A stretch of DNA of 64,000 bases from Malus domestica (GCF_042453785.1 NC_091669.1:16413001-16477000); one strand, 5' to 3'; positions 1-10,841 are shown, counted from the stretch's first letter. Program-made: numbers and translations. The notes: generated from the letters alone by a model not told the origin.

Positions 1-650
1 CTAAATCCTATTGCAATATCATTTTTCTTTGGATGTTTTTGCCATTCATTCCAAAAAATTTCACCCATTGGTCCTTTTATTTTTATCATATAAGTATCTA
101 ATAAATTACTATCACTAATTCTACTTGTTCTTCCTAAATATTTAAAGAAATATGTAGTATACTCAGCTATATACAGTAAATCACAAATTTGTAATTGTTC
201 TAAATTTCTAATTGCTCTTATTTGTTCTTGTTTGCTTCTGCCATCTAACCGATTATAATCTAAAAATTCTTGTTTAATCAAAGTAACAAAACCATTAATA
301 TTAAAATGTGTTTTAGCTGTCTGATGCTGTTCTAGATTTTAAACTTTCCATGATTGAAAATAATCAAAAACTAAACCATCTAAGGTATGTTCAAAATAGT
401 CTAACATATTTTGTGAATTACTAAAATCTAACATTAATGCTGCATGTACGCAACTTTTCTCCCATCTCTCAATTGTTCTCTCCCAATCTTGTGGATCTAC
501 ATTATCTAAATTTAATATATTTCCTGCTATATTAATTTGTTCTAATCCTCTCAAATATGAAATCCTATTTTTTCTAAGTGGTTTCATCATACTTTCATCC
601 ATATAATCTACTCTAGCTTGTTCTTTATATTGTTCATTTATTGGTCTCAA
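1..650 (-). pseudogene. Pararetroviral coat-protein-like region, partial
   Basis: The segment 650-339 (with NVDPQDWERTIERWEKS and a run of aromatic residues around LDGLVFDYFQSW) ends at a stop, and a similar open stretch continues in another frame to the window edge. Repeated Trp/Phe/Tyr in an acidic helical context is typical of the caulimovirid capsid domain. The CCHC zinc knuckle expected at the capsid C-terminus would lie beyond base 1. The segments 1282-1073 and 967-728 are probably the linker between movement and coat regions. Confidence 0.5.
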
Positions 651-1289
651 ACATTGTTGATCAGTTCTACCTGTGTGTCCTGGATTTTCTACTCCTAATG
701 TACTATTTTCTTCTGCTGGATTACATTCTACTTCAATTCTAATAAATTATTATATTCTTTTGATCCTAATATATGTTCTACTCCTATTTCTAAAATTAAA
801 TTTTTCATCTCTTCATCTGAAATTTTGTGTAGTCCTAAATCATATGTTTTATATTTTTCTAAATATTGTTCTTCATCTAAATAATCAGTATCTTCTATAA
901 GCTTATCTAGAATATGATCAAAATTTTGCTCAACTAAATTAATATATAAATAATTATTAAAAGCCATATGAATATTCTCATTTTCGATCTCACTTTCATC
1001 CTCTTCTATTTTTTCTAGTTGCTTGTAATCACTAAACCTAATTGTTACTTGACCTGTACTAGTTTCATATATTTATACTTTATCTGGTTGTCTATTTATT
1101 GCTGCCTGTAAATTAGGTAATGTCCACTGAGTTCCTTCTAAAAAATTATTATCTACGGGTTTTGCTTCTATCATATTTACATGTTTACTACCAAATGTTT
1201 GAACTAAATTTTGAAATTCTAAATTAAACTTATGATTATATCTATCAGACACTTTACCAATATACATTAAGCTAATATACACAAATTTT

Positions 1290-1814
1290 TATACTCTCCT
1301 TTCATATTATAATTTTTTGTTCTTATGCTTACTTTAATATATTTACTAAATTCATTAATTGTCATAACATAATTTGGAATACATCATATAACTACTAAGT
1401 TTGAACTTGAGTTTACTTCAGCTGATGCTATTGCTGCTTGTTGGTGATTATCTCATCTATCATCATATATGTATACTAAAGCTTTTGTGCTTACTTGTGC
1501 TCTGGTTAATCCTACTATTCCAATTAATATTGTTCTTATGTGAATCTGATTGAAATGTGATTTTCTCAAATAAGTAACTGCTCTTTACAAAATAAATTAA
1601 GTATAACTTCTTTATCAATACAGCTAACTTCATGTTGACTGATGCTACTTACAATTCTGCTTCTATTTTCAAATAAACCTAATTGATACAAATTATATTT
1701 ATTTTTCTGTGTTCTCTCAAATCCTCTTCTAATAAATTCTTGTGTTTCTTCTTCATTTGAATAAACAACTTCAGCTCTAACTACTTCTTTTCCTTTTCTC
1801 CTAATGAGTTCCAT
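1290..1814 (-). pseudogene. Pararetroviral movement-protein-like region, broken
   Basis: The segment 1814-1566 and its continuation in another frame down to about 1,290 resemble the 30K-superfamily movement protein of caulimovirids. The continuation contains a hydrophobic strand, a Thr-Arg, and a short tract ending in Asp-Asp-Arg in the place of the conserved Asp of that family. An in-frame stop follows this tract and more stops lie downstream. Position before the coat-protein region matches the usual caulimovirid order. The call is by motif pattern and order only. Confidence 0.45.
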
Positions 1815-2186
1815 TTTCTGTTATCAAAATGATTTATCTTAGGTCTTATAATATGATTATTTGTACTTAAAGTTTATTTTCTAATTTTTCTAACAAATAT
1901 GGTGGAAGTGATGAAGATGCTTTATCTAAAACTTGGTTTATTTCTACTATTTGTTCTTCAACTTGATCTAATTTTCAGCCAAACTTAAAACTAATTGAAT
2001 AATTAAATTATTTTGCCTAATGGGTATATTACTACTGGCTACATGTGTTGAAAAATTTGTTAAACATACTGGTTCTTTATCTAGCTTACTAATTTCTTTC
2101 AAAGCCTAGATATATTTTCTGCTAGTTCTAGAATCGGTCATTAAACTAATAATTTATCTATTTTATTATGCAACTTATTTACTTGT

Positions 2187-2573
2187 TCACTCAACTCCTT
2201 TTGCACTAATTGAATTTTTTTGAACTTCTAATTTTAACTGCTCAACTATTTCTAATGATTTGAGTTCTACTTGCTTAGGCTTACTATATATGAGGTCAAC
2301 AAACTCTTTTATCTCTCTTTTGCTAGGAAACTTTTGAATATTTTTATTATTATCTTCTAACTGAGATGTAATATAATCTAGATTTTGTCTAATTGTTTTT
2401 ATGGAATTTTTCTGAAAATGCTCTAACAATTGGTTTAATAAATTATTATGCTTATTATTTCCTAATTTTATATTTTCTGCTTGGTTAATAATAAGATCTA
2501 CAATATTATTGGCTTTTGAATTTTCTTCACTATACAAAATATGATTATGCTTTCTCAATGGAAAAAAAAACAA
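2187..2573 (-). pseudogene. Pararetroviral coiled-coil-like segment
   Basis: A 128-residue open stretch rich in Leu, Ile, Asn, Lys and Gln with regularly spaced hydrophobic residues, compatible with a coiled coil. Pararetroviruses commonly carry a coiled-coil virion-associated region early in the genome, and the position between the Cys-rich segment and the movement-protein region fits this. No sequence motif pins it down. It starts in a poly-Phe/Lys run (A/T homopolymer), which suggests a slipped frame. Confidence 0.4.
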
Positions 2574-2722
2574 ACTAAACTATTTTGGTCTAAGGTTATT
2601 TTTCTTTTCCGAGGTTCACTAATTTCTAAATTAAGATAATCTATCATAAACTACAGTTTACCTTTCTCTAGAGTTACGACTAACTGATTTCTTAGAAACT
2701 CTCTTTCTTCTCTCAAGGTCTC

Positions 2723-2974
2723 TTAAACTTGATATGTTGCTCTTTTTGCTTCTAAAACTTTATGTTGCACTTTTATATTATTATATTTACAAATAAACAA
2801 AGGATGTTCAAGATAATCAAGATAAAACTTCTGCTTTTTCAAAGTCCTGCTAATTCTTTTGGATATATATGCTAATCTTCTCTTTATGCTAATTGTAGTT
2901 GGGTGTCTGGGACAATAAATACCTGGTGGGTATGGTTGACAAAGTCTACAAAGACAATAATATTTGTTGTTCAT
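2723..2974 (-). pseudogene. Pararetroviral first ORF segment, Cys-rich
   Basis: An 83-residue open stretch follows the primer-binding site directly. It holds the Cys/His/Pro-rich string CLCRLCQPYPPGIYCPRHP, then a basic helical part (KRRLAYISKRISRTLKKQK). A short basic, Cys-containing first segment after the leader fits the N-terminal part of a caulimovirid polyprotein, but I do not recognise a specific named domain. The next segment is in another frame, so this is a fragment of a decayed ORF. Confidence 0.5.
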
Positions 2975-3067
2975 ACAAAATAAACAAGTGTGATATCAGT
3001 TATGTTAATGACTTTCGTCCTCAAGGTACTTTACTATTATAATTATATTATTACAATGTTAAACTTG

Positions 3068-3079
3068 GCTCTTATACCA
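3068..3079 (-). promoter_or_regulatory. Pararetroviral primer-binding site (initiator tRNA-Met)
   Basis: The minus strand reads TGGTATAAGAGC. This differs at one base from TGGTATCAGAGC, the complement of the 3' end of initiator tRNA-Met that primes minus-strand DNA synthesis in plant pararetroviruses. It lies about 95 bases before the first viral ORF segment, where the primer site belongs. The mismatch is probably decay after integration. Confidence 0.75.
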
Positions 3080-3435
3080 GATTCAGAAAGCAGCCCCGGT
3101 TAAAATAGTCTGATGGCCATTATAACAACTAGACATAAAACCTTGCACATGGAACTCGACATGTTACAGCATGACGGCCACTCACAATATAAGTATAAGG
3201 CCTTAATGGCTAAACTCAGAGGTACCGTGGTTAATGTCCAGTTATTTCTATGGCAAGCATTCAACTACAACAGAGTGCTCAAACAAAGTATGATCGTCAA
3301 TTTAGCATGTTAATAATATAGCTACAATAGTGTTTCCTTGTTTTGGACTAGAAATCTAATTAAACAAAAACACTAAAGAAATAAAAGAAAGCTTACTTAA
3401 GACTTGGAGATTGCTTGAATCGGTACACTTGAACT

Positions 3436-3441
3436 TTTATT
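3436..3441 (-). terminator. Pararetroviral poly(A) signal AATAAA
   Basis: AATAAA on the minus strand about 180 bases downstream of the inferred transcription start. In pararetroviruses the poly(A) signal lies in the leader so that the terminally redundant transcript is processed on the second pass; the spacing here fits. It is a short motif in A/T-rich DNA, so chance occurrence is possible. Confidence 0.4.
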
Positions 3442-3647
3442 GATATACATAATGTTTACAAAGAGAAGTGTTTACAAAGAAATGTTTACAAAGGAAGTGT
3501 TTACAAAGAAATGTTTACAAAGGATGCTAAGAAGGTTTTGGATGCTTGCGTGTATGAGGATTGAAGGATGGTGTGAGTATATGGTGAGTATAGGGTGTTC
3601 AGATGTTGCGATGTTGAGGTGTGTTTGTACAATGAAGGGAACTTCTC

Positions 3648-3654
3648 TTATATA
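3648..3654 (-). promoter_or_regulatory. TATA box of the pararetroviral (35S-like) promoter
   Basis: The minus strand reads TATATAA followed by GAGAAGTTCC, a layout like caulimovirus full-length-transcript promoters, where TATATAAG is followed closely by a GAAGTTC-type sequence. It sits about 570 bases upstream of the primer-binding site, a reasonable leader length. Transcription would begin near 3,620 and run toward base 1. Whether it still works is unknown. Confidence 0.55.
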
Positions 3655-4074
3655 AACTGAGTGAGAATACTCTGATCAAAAAATTAAAATCTTTACAAAT
3701 GTATGATATGGACATCTCCTTGGTACTTATTATCTTTTACTGTTGCTGAAATTGTCAGTACTGTTTCTGAAATGTGGTCTAACTTATTTGTCTTATTTTT
3801 GCTTTGCATGTGAACTTGCTTGTCTTGATAAATGCATGTGAGCTTACTGCATGGCTGTCTTCTGGAGCCCAATTTTTGTTTTTGCATGTGATATCCCTGA
3901 AATGCTTTTTCCCTTGTCTTCTTTCCCATGCCCAATTTGGGTATTATAGAATTGTTTTGTCCTGGTGACTAAAAGGAAAGTTTTTTTGGGGTTTTGGTTA
4001 GTTTTCCATTTACTTTATTAGTTACTTTTTTTTTCAATACTTTATTAGTTACAATTAGTGCCTTCACATTTATA

Positions 4075-4950
4075 CTACGATGATGAAGAGTATCCCACTC
4101 CGAGTATGGTTACCTTCTGCTGCTTGATGTGTTTTCTAGTTAAAGCAAGAACTCTTGTACATCGATCTTTGTTGTTGGGCCTGCCAGTTTTATGATATCA
4201 AGATGCCATTTTTGTTGTCATCACAATATTTTTCAAACCTTATGATGCCTAAGTATACAGTTGAAGTTATTTGTGTGCAGATTTTGTCACGCTTTCGTGT
4301 AGTCCTTTTGGATTATTGTTTATGTAGTCGTGTTGAAAATCAAGTCTTGTGAACAACTTTGATGTACAGTTTGAAGTTTTATAAATGGTTTGTCAATTTT
4401 TCACTATGGACAAATAATGAAACAACTCAATTGTTTGTTTCATATGCACCTTGTGGTTAATTATACATGCACCACGAATATTATTAGTCGAGCTTTCGAA
4501 TATCTAGATTGAGGGGTCGGCAAGGTTGAATTAATTAGTCATCTTATTGACTTATTCACAAGTTGTGGGTAAAATCCATGATGCCAAATAAATATGATAT
4601 TCTAAACTGGCGGATTCAAGATAAAAATATATCTAAATCAATTTTCAACTTTGTAGTCACGGAACAATGTACTTCAACAGTTACCAATTTGTTTGATACT
4701 AATTAAATCTTATTCATGTCGCAATCATCAAGTTAATTACCCCAAAAATATGGTTAATCAACGTCTAATGGGGACGTAAATAGTACTAGGATAGGATAGC
4801 AAGGACGCAGAGTACGCACGGCCTTAAATTTGTACTGCTAGGAATAGGAAGTACCAAGAACCATATTATATTTGAAGTTAAATGGAGTAGTAATCACGAC
4901 CAAAAAAACCAAGGGAAAAAAAGGTGAAGTAGTCATTCAGAATTCCAGGT
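4075..4950 (+). repeat. Upstream half of SAUR duplication block, copy A
   Basis: This stretch, upstream of the intact SAUR gene, is closely matched by 13,620-14,556 upstream of SAUR copy B. Shared landmarks in the same order include 'gaagagtatcccactc', 'gatgccatttttgtt', 'cttatgatgcctaagtata', 'gcaatcatcaagttaatt' and 'gcaaggacgcagagtacgc'. No ORF of note lies in either copy. It is non-coding flank duplicated with the gene and defines the left edge of the duplicated unit near 4,075 and 13,620. Confidence 0.75.
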
Positions 4951-5292
4951 ATGAAGAGAGTACTTTGCCATTTGCTAAGGGGGGTGAGAAGCAGCAGGTT
5001 CAGCCAGATAATCGGAGCTCGAGCAGCGAAAATACTGATAAGCCCTCCTCCTTTAACACCAAAAGGGTATGTGCCTGTTTGTGTTGGTGTGGATGGTGAT
5101 ACGAAGCGTTTCATGGTTCATACCACGTTGCTTCGCCATGCAGAATTCCTGGAGCTGCTGCATAAATCAGCTGAAGAGTATGGTTTTTGCAACGACGGTG
5201 TTTTGAGAATTCCATATGAAGCCCAGGATTTTGAGGAGTATTGGATGATCAACAGGTTAAAACCAAGGATTTACAAGGTTGAACCAGTTTAA
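4951..5292 (+). CDS. SAUR family auxin-responsive protein (copy A, intact)
   Basis: Single-exon gene of 113 aa, the usual SAUR size and structure. After a short variable basic N-terminus, residues about 40-105 form the SAUR domain: GYVPVCVGVDGDTKRFMVHT, then the block around LLRHAEFLELLHKSAEEYGF and a C-terminal Ile-Pro-Tyr plus acidic stretch. SAUR proteins are small, rapidly auxin-induced regulators; many promote cell expansion by inhibiting PP2C.D phosphatases and so activating plasma-membrane H+-ATPase. Function in this copy is inferred from family. The ATG at 4951 gives a complete domain and is preferred. Two decayed relatives lie at 14,557 and 15,340. A TATA-like 'tattatattt' lies about 85 bases upstream. 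This is the only SAUR copy here that reads through cleanly. Confidence 0.88.
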   Translation: MKRVLCHLLRGVRSSRFSQIIGARAAKILISPPPLTPKGYVPVCVGVDGDTKRFMVHTTLLRHAEFLELLHKSAEEYGFCNDGVLRIPYEAQDFEEYWMINRLKPRIYKVEPV

Positions 5293-5603
5293 CTTGTCAT
5301 AGGTTAATTTGTCAGTAGCAAAACTGTTTGATGTCATTAACTTGGATAAATGGTTTTATCTATTAGTAATCTATGTTCATTGCTAACTAATGTTAGCTTG
5401 GGGATTAATATTTTTCATGTGTCAATTTACTGTTCTTCTGGTTTGTGAAATAAAGAAATTAAAATTAGCTTAGGGATAAATATTCAGAGGATCCTTTCGG
5501 ATGGCCTCTTTTTTCTCTTTACCTTTTGACAAGCAAAATGATGTTTACAAAGATTTTTACAACAGGGAAACACACCCACTACAAAGGTATGCCACATCAT
5601 TAA

Positions 5604-5930
5604 TGTTGGTATATGGTCCAGCCCATGATCAATGTTCTAGATTATTCTAGTAAGCAAAAGAGGTGGCTGGAGCATGCTAGACAATTCTAGCATGTTATTA
5701 AGTTGATGGAAGAAGCTAGAGAGTACTAGCTTCCTTGGTTGCAAATGGAAAGATCTAGAAGCTACAATTATGTGGCTAGTCTAGAATTTTCTATACTAGA
5801 GGTTTGAAGAAGGAACTACAAACTAGTAGAATGCCAAGCCCTCACCTATAAATATGGGTGTGATGTAACCAATTAAGAACCAAGTGTGAGTAGCAAAGGA
5901 TTCAGTCCAAAGCTAGAGTTCCACTCCAAG

Positions 5931-5962
<32 letters not shown>

Positions 5963-6203
5963 ACTACACGTTGTGAGTGAAGTTTAGAATGATAGAAAGT
6001 GTGTGTCATACTTTCTTGTATCCATCAAGCCTTGTCTTTGGCTTGGTAAGACTACTCTTGTTGTATTCATCTTTTTCATATAGTGAAGATTGATCCTTGT
6101 TTCCTAGACGTAGGCATAAATTGCCGAACCACATAAATTCTTGGTGTCAATTTTCTACTTTACCTTGAGCATTCTCTATCTTGTAGTACCGACATTCCTA
6201 ACA
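5604..6203. mobile_element. Solo LTR (600 bp), probably Copia type, TSD ATTAA
   Basis: The element begins TGTTGGTATATGG and ends CATTCCTAACA (TG...CA), and is flanked by the perfect 5-bp direct repeat ATTAA (5599-5603 and 6204-6208). It interrupts the 3' flank of SAUR copy A. The matching places in copies B (near 15,150) and C (near 15,885) are uninterrupted. A TATA-like 'cacctataaatatggg' near 5,843 and a (GAGAGT)n run near 5,930 lie inside. No internal retrotransposon domain or second LTR is present, so it is a solo LTR left by recombination. Length and ends suggest Ty1/Copia; the superfamily is inferred. Confidence 0.9.
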
Positions 6204-6522
6204 ATTAAAGTATGAATTCATCACAACTATATGTTATCCTCGCCATCAATGTGAGTCAAATATAAGGGCTCCGATCTAACAAAATGAAGACACCACTAGA
6301 CCAAAAGTAAGTTGATTTTCTTGAAACATTTGAGCCTAGTTATACAGGAACTTTTTAAGTCATTTCTCAAAGTTGGCAGACGGAACAACAGAAAGGATAC
6401 AACTATCACTCCAAACACAAAACCGACCGAGTAATCAAAGGAACGGGACTCTGGAAAATCGGGTGAATATATATTAGAACTGGAGGCTAAAAAAAATTCA
6501 CTAAAAAATGTGGTGAATTGAG

Positions 6523-6681
6523 GAGCCTAAATTTGTAGACTAAATTTTGTAAACTAAATGACATAGAAGCTGATGATTGGATTATTACTTAAACGGTGAT
6601 AAACGTGCTTATTTCTTATTGGTGACACATCATTTAATTTGCAAATTTAGTTTACAAATTTAGTCTCTCTAGCATTACTCT
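6523..6681. mobile_element. Small foldback (MITE-like) element, about 160 bp
   Basis: The left arm (cctaaatttgtagactaaa... through gtaaactaaatgacat) and the right arm (atcatttaatttgcaaat... through acaaatttagtctctcta) are inverted repeats of each other. Copy C of the block (near 16,205) lacks this stretch, which supports insertion after duplication. The coding potential is nil. Similar arm sequence recurs in degenerate form near 44,115-44,190. Confidence 0.65.
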
Positions 6682-6740
6682 TAAATAAATAACTTTTCAT
6701 TCCAACCCGTAAAACTCATCCAATGGTAGAAAGTTACCAT

Positions 6741-7378
6741 TTTCATATGAGCCCTCAAATTAATCTTATGGTAAATTAAGTTATCAACTTAAATAATTCA
6801 TACTACAGTGGAACACAATATTTCTACGAAGTGATTAAATTAAAAAACAATTCTCTTTGAAAACTTTCCGTCTTTCTCCCCTACCGCCTCTCTCCTCCAC
6901 TCACTTTCCTTTCTCCATCTCTCTCTCGATCACTCACTCCCCTTCTCTCCTTTGAGTTTTTTTTATTTTTTCCTTTTCGTGTACTTGTTTCAATTTTTTC
7001 ACCATCATTAGAAAATTTCATATCAAGAAATGGTTTACACGTTCAAGAAGAAGGGGATCCCATTCTCTAAAACCACACAATCTTAATTTTTTGGGTGCTT
7101 TGAAACTAAATGGATTTGAATATTATTGATAAAGGATTGGATGAAATTTGATGTGTAAAGTTATTAGGGTTTTGTGCAACTAGATTTGTTGGGCTTAGAT
7201 ATTCAACGAGGAGGCTAGGTTTCGCAGATGGAAGAGATTCGACATGTTGTAAAATCTTCTCCTCCTTTTTTTTTTTTTGTTTTGTTTTATCAATTAGAAT
7301 TTAGTTTCCGCATAACAAGAATTATTTAAGTTGATAGCTTAATTTACTGTAAGATTAATCTAATAGCTCATATAAAAT
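6741..7378. mobile_element. Non-autonomous DNA transposon with about 65-bp inverted ends
   Basis: The left end (6741-6811) and right end (7308-7378) match as inverted repeats. Shared core pieces, read inward, are 'aaattaatctta', 'gtaaattaag', 'tatcaacttaaataatt'. The roughly 500-bp interior has pyrimidine-rich tracts and no credible ORF. I could not define a clean target-site duplication, so the superfamily is open. Confidence 0.6.
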
Positions 7379-7459
7379 AGACCTCATAGGTCCTCAAAAT
7401 GAAGACCTTATAGGAGAGCAACTCCTTACTACTTTGAGATATATTAAAGAGGATAAGAG

Positions 7460-7690
7460 AGTGAATTCAAGTTAGTACTACGGTCTAGTCATATTCATTT
7501 TCACTTGTAAGTGAGAGATCTGAAGTTTGATTCTCTCCAAATGCAAATTTGAACTACATTATTATGACTAGTTCATTGTTAGGCTTAACCCACTCTCCCA
7601 CCTCTTTAGTGTCGAACCACATTATTATGGTTAGTTCATTGTTAGGCTTAGCCTACTCGCCCACCCCTTTAGTGTAGATACTAAAAAACA
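7460..7690 (+). repeat. SINE-like dispersed repeat, copy 1 (tail part-duplicated)
   Basis: This is a member of a family seen four times in the window (also 11,309-11,450; 48,170-48,345; 58,735-58,895). Read in this direction it starts 'agtactacggtcta', has a box-B-like segment, then 'ttgaactacattattatgac' and ends '...tttagtgtagatactaaa'. The tail 'cattattatg(g/a)(c/t)tagttcattgttaggctta' occurs twice here (near 7,558 and 7,620), so the end has been tandemly duplicated. The head looks tRNA-derived by its box A/B-like spacing; that is an inference. Confidence 0.5.
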
Positions 7691-7778
7691 GAGAGAGAGA
7701 GATAGAGACAGAGAGAAAGAATTCAAGACGTGGTGGGCTGAAAAGGAAAGCTCTAATCCACCAATGGCCCGTGTGTAG

Positions 7779-8844
7779 TAGACCCAATATTCGTGTTGTG
7801 TTTTTTGTGACATATCTAACGGTCGTGTCGTGTAACACCCGTTAAAGTAAATGGGTAATATGACCCGACCCAAAATTGACTCATTAATATTATCAGGTAA
7901 TATGACCCAACCCGTTACCCGTTAAAGAAAATATATTTTAAATCAATAAATAATGAAAATCTTAAAAAATAAAATTCAGTAAGTAGAATAAAGCGTAAAT
8001 GACATTCGGTGGTTAAATTTAAATCTAAGGTCTATGGATTATGGTGTTTGATTCATTTTGAATGGTTGTCAATTTATTTTACATTTTTCACACTCCTACA
8101 ATAATTATTATTAATTTTGTATTCAAATAAAAAATACTATTCATGAGATTTGGATGATTTTAAAAATCTAAACGACCATGTAAACATCACCTAAAATCAC
8201 AAGCATTTATATATTCTTTCACATTTTTCAAACTTGTACATTAATGATTTTGAATTTTATTTATTTTGAACTCCCTTAAAAATACTATTCATGAGGGTTT
8301 GTATGGTTTTAAAAATTCAAAGGACGATGTACTCATCCTCAAAAGATAGAGGATCCAATCACGAACGTTTACATTTTTTTTCACATTTTTCACACTTGTA
8401 AATTAATTATTATAATTTTTTTAATGTGTGTGGTATTTTTAAAGTACTTGATAGTTTTATTTATCATGTGTTTTAATTTTTTTTAATTTCAATCTTTGCC
8501 TATTGTATACTATAAAAATAAATAAATAAATAATTTTTAATTTATATAGAATAATAATACAATAATACACTATATACATATACATTATGACTATTGTATG
8601 TTATAGTAAGTTTTTTTTAGTAATTTAAAAAATTAAGGTCAACAAAATAACTTTCTTCTTAACGTGTCAAAATGGGTTACCCATGTGTCACCCTCCTATA
8701 AACTTGTTAAGGATCCGTTATTAACGGATTCTTATCGTGTGAACCGATAATGACCCGATTAGTTATCGGGTTGACCTGAAACCCGTTATTTGTGTGTCTT
8801 TTATTTATTGTGTTAACGGGTCGTGTAAGAAATTGTTAGGTCTA
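7779..8844. mobile_element. hAT-like non-autonomous element (family with 18008-22830)
   Basis: Ends TAGACCCAA... and, inverted on the right, TAGACCTAACAA..., with imperfect 8-bp flanks (gtgtgtag / atgggtag). The subterminal DNA is rich in variants of 'gttatcgggttgacctga' and 'acgggtcgtgt', shared with the ends of the larger element at 18,008-22,830. The middle is A/T-rich and non-coding. Two interior copies of 'catttttcacacttgtaaattaa'-like sequence are visible (near 8,087 and 8,382). Confidence 0.6.
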
Positions 8845-9915
8845 ATGGGTAGAGAGCCTAAATATCCTAATGTCCTAACCCACCATAATCCCTTGTTTGT
8901 TAGGGGCATAGATAAGTTTAATGAGACTAGCAGGGACTCGCTGCTGAAGAAAGCTGAGGTTCCACGATAAAACCAATTGGCAATATGATGAGTAACTAAA
9001 CTTACTTATAAGCCATGTAAGGTCTCTCCTCTCATCAATGTGGGATTGATTCTCAACAGCTACAACTAAACACTTCGCTAGCCGTTCTTAGCATGACCCT
9101 CAAAGTAAAGCGGATTGTATACGATCGCTTCACTCCTTATTTCACCAAGCGATCGATCGCCGCCAATCTTTGTCATTATAATTTTTTCGAGTTTTGTCAG
9201 TTTAGCTTCTTAAGCAGCTCGTAATTTGCGTTTGTTTTATTAAAATCCCATTTCCTTTTTGTTGGGTTGGATTAAATTCCGATGCTTTATCTTGTTAGTA
9301 TCCTGGAAAACTAGAAATTGTGTTAATGCATTATTTTATAGGATATGATTTTTTTTATTCATTTATGAATATTTTTATGCTCAAATACTTGCTAATTTGA
9401 GATGGATTCAGATGCTGGGTACGCACCTTTGTTGGGTAAATCTGATTCAGATGTTGAATAATTCTCTCAATTGGTTTGGTTTTTTGGGTGATAAACCAAT
9501 TGGATTTCAAACAAAAACTCAAAATAGTAAGGGGTTTTTTTTTGGGGTGATTGAACCAACTGCCAAAGTGACTCAAATCTTACATTCATCGAAATTAATC
9601 TTACATATTTGGTTTATTCTGTTGATTATGCAAATTTTTGAAATTTTTCATTATCCTACTTTTTAGTCCGATACTATGTCAAACGCTTCATTAAGTCATT
9701 CCAACTTAGTCTATTCTAAGTTAGTCCAACTTAGTGTATTCTAATTCAGTCCAAGCTTAGTATGTGAAGCTTTTCGGGTCCAAAAACGTCTGATGCAACC
9801 AACGCTCGATAAATCCCTTCTCTGTTGCCGTATGACTTGATAAGAGCCCTCATATGTAATAGGTGCCCCATGACTACCAATAGATGGAGGAATATCTCCC
9901 TCGAAGTGAAGAAGG
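8845..9915. other. Non-genic spacer; LTR-like fragment near 8,930-9,060
   Basis: There is no supported gene. The stretch around 8,960-9,050 (including 'aaaaccaattggcaatatga' and 'tcatcaatgtgggattgatt') has the look of a widespread plant LTR or promoter-type repeat, but I see no boundaries. Small ORFs at 9,355-9,666 on both strands are mirror images of an A/T-rich stretch and lack coding features. Confidence 0.4.
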
Positions 9916-10841
9916 TAGGGGTGGGTTCGGTTTAATTCGGTTCGGTTCAATTTTTTTTCAGTTTTTTTCGGTTCGGTTTTTTTCGGTTCGGTTTTTTCCG
10001 GTTCGGTTTCGGTTTTTTGTTTTTATTTTTTTTCAAAAAATGAAAAACATTGAAATTTTAAATTTTAACATATCCAACACAATCATAACATAAACATTCT
10101 AACTAGAATCAAAGACAATGAAAATAAACATTTAAAGTTGAACTAAAATCATCAATCAAGTCTTTCAAAGTCCAAGCTAACAACCTCACAACACAAAAAT
10201 CACACAAAAATCGTACAAATGACTTAGAAAAGTTAAATTGTATGATGTTGTTCAAAGATCAATGTTGTTTGCTTGTAACTGCATGTTGACAACTTGATTA
10301 GTAAAGGTAATGCGTGGGTGGATTTATTTAGTGTGTGTTGGATTCTTTTCCATCACAAATTACCCAAGTAATCTACCCGAAATAAATGTTTATGGATTAT
10401 GTTACATGTTATATGAGAGTAGATTTGGAAAAGAAAGCTGGCGCAGAAGTAGACAGTGCTATGGAGATGGATGTAGGTACTTCGGGAAGAGGTTTGGTTC
10501 CGGAACCTTATATGGGGGAGAAATAATAGGTTAGGGTTTAGAGTTTTTATAGGCATTTTTTTAATATTTTGAGCTTAAAGTTTGGCAACACATTGGGTTA
10601 GCACATTTTAACTTACAAATTAGGTTTAGAAAATAATACCCAAAACAAATAATTAAATAAAAAAATTAATTTAATTAATTCGGTTCGGTTCGGTTTGGTT
10701 CGGTTTCTAGATCACTAAAACCGAACCGAACCAAAAGAATTCGGTTCGGTTCGGTTTTTTCAATTCGGTTCGGTTTTTTCGGTTTCGATTCGGTTTGGTT
10801 TTCGGTTTTTTTCAGTTTTCGGTTTTTTGAACCCACCCCTA
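9916..10841. mobile_element. hAT-like non-autonomous element (926 bp), perfect 8-bp TSD
   Basis: Terminal inverted repeats TAGGGGTGGGTTC at both ends, flanked by the perfect 8-bp repeat GAAGAAGG (9908-9915 and 10842-10849), the target size of hAT transposons. Both subterminal regions are packed with repeats of 'ttcggttcgg' (and its inverse), which could be transposase binding sites. No transposase ORF remains; the 74-aa ORF in the middle (10,310-10,534) has no recognisable domain. Confidence 0.85.

Larger units (their letters stand above)
1..3080 (-). mobile_element. Endogenous pararetrovirus remnant (Caulimoviridae-like), truncated by window edge
   Basis: Read on the minus strand from about 3,080 down to 1, a string of short open stretches (2974-2723, 2573-2187, 1814-1566, 1282-1073, 967-728, 650-339 and the window edge) lies in shifting frames and reads as the broken front part of a pararetrovirus polyprotein. 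The order is a small Cys-rich segment (CLCRLCQPYPPGIYCPRHP), a Lys/Gln/Asn-rich helical segment, a 30K-type movement-protein region, and a coat-protein region rich in aromatic residues and Glu. Protease, reverse transcriptase and RNase H would lie beyond base 1 and are not seen. Stops and frameshifts separate every segment, so it cannot make an intact protein. Its A+T content is higher than that of neighbouring genes. Assignment to Caulimoviridae rests on gene order plus the adjacent primer-binding site and promoter; the genus is undetermined. Confidence 0.72.
3081..3660 (-). other. Pararetroviral leader region with short tandem repeats
   Basis: This is the stretch between the inferred promoter and the primer-binding site. 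At 3,448-3,525 a motif around 'gtttacaaag' recurs six times at 13-19-base spacing. Several very short ORFs occur on both strands but none looks coding. A long untranslated leader with small ORFs is usual upstream of caulimovirid ORF1. Bases 3,660-4,075 beyond the promoter hold no gene I can recognise. Confidence 0.45.

Noticed and set aside
7631..7873. 80-aa minus ORF with Ser-Leu repeats
   Set aside because: Generated by a GA microsatellite (7,691-7,720).
9884..10093. 69-aa ORF across the start of the hAT at 9,916
   Set aside because: Most of it is translation of the TTCGG subterminal repeats; only its first 10 codons precede the element.
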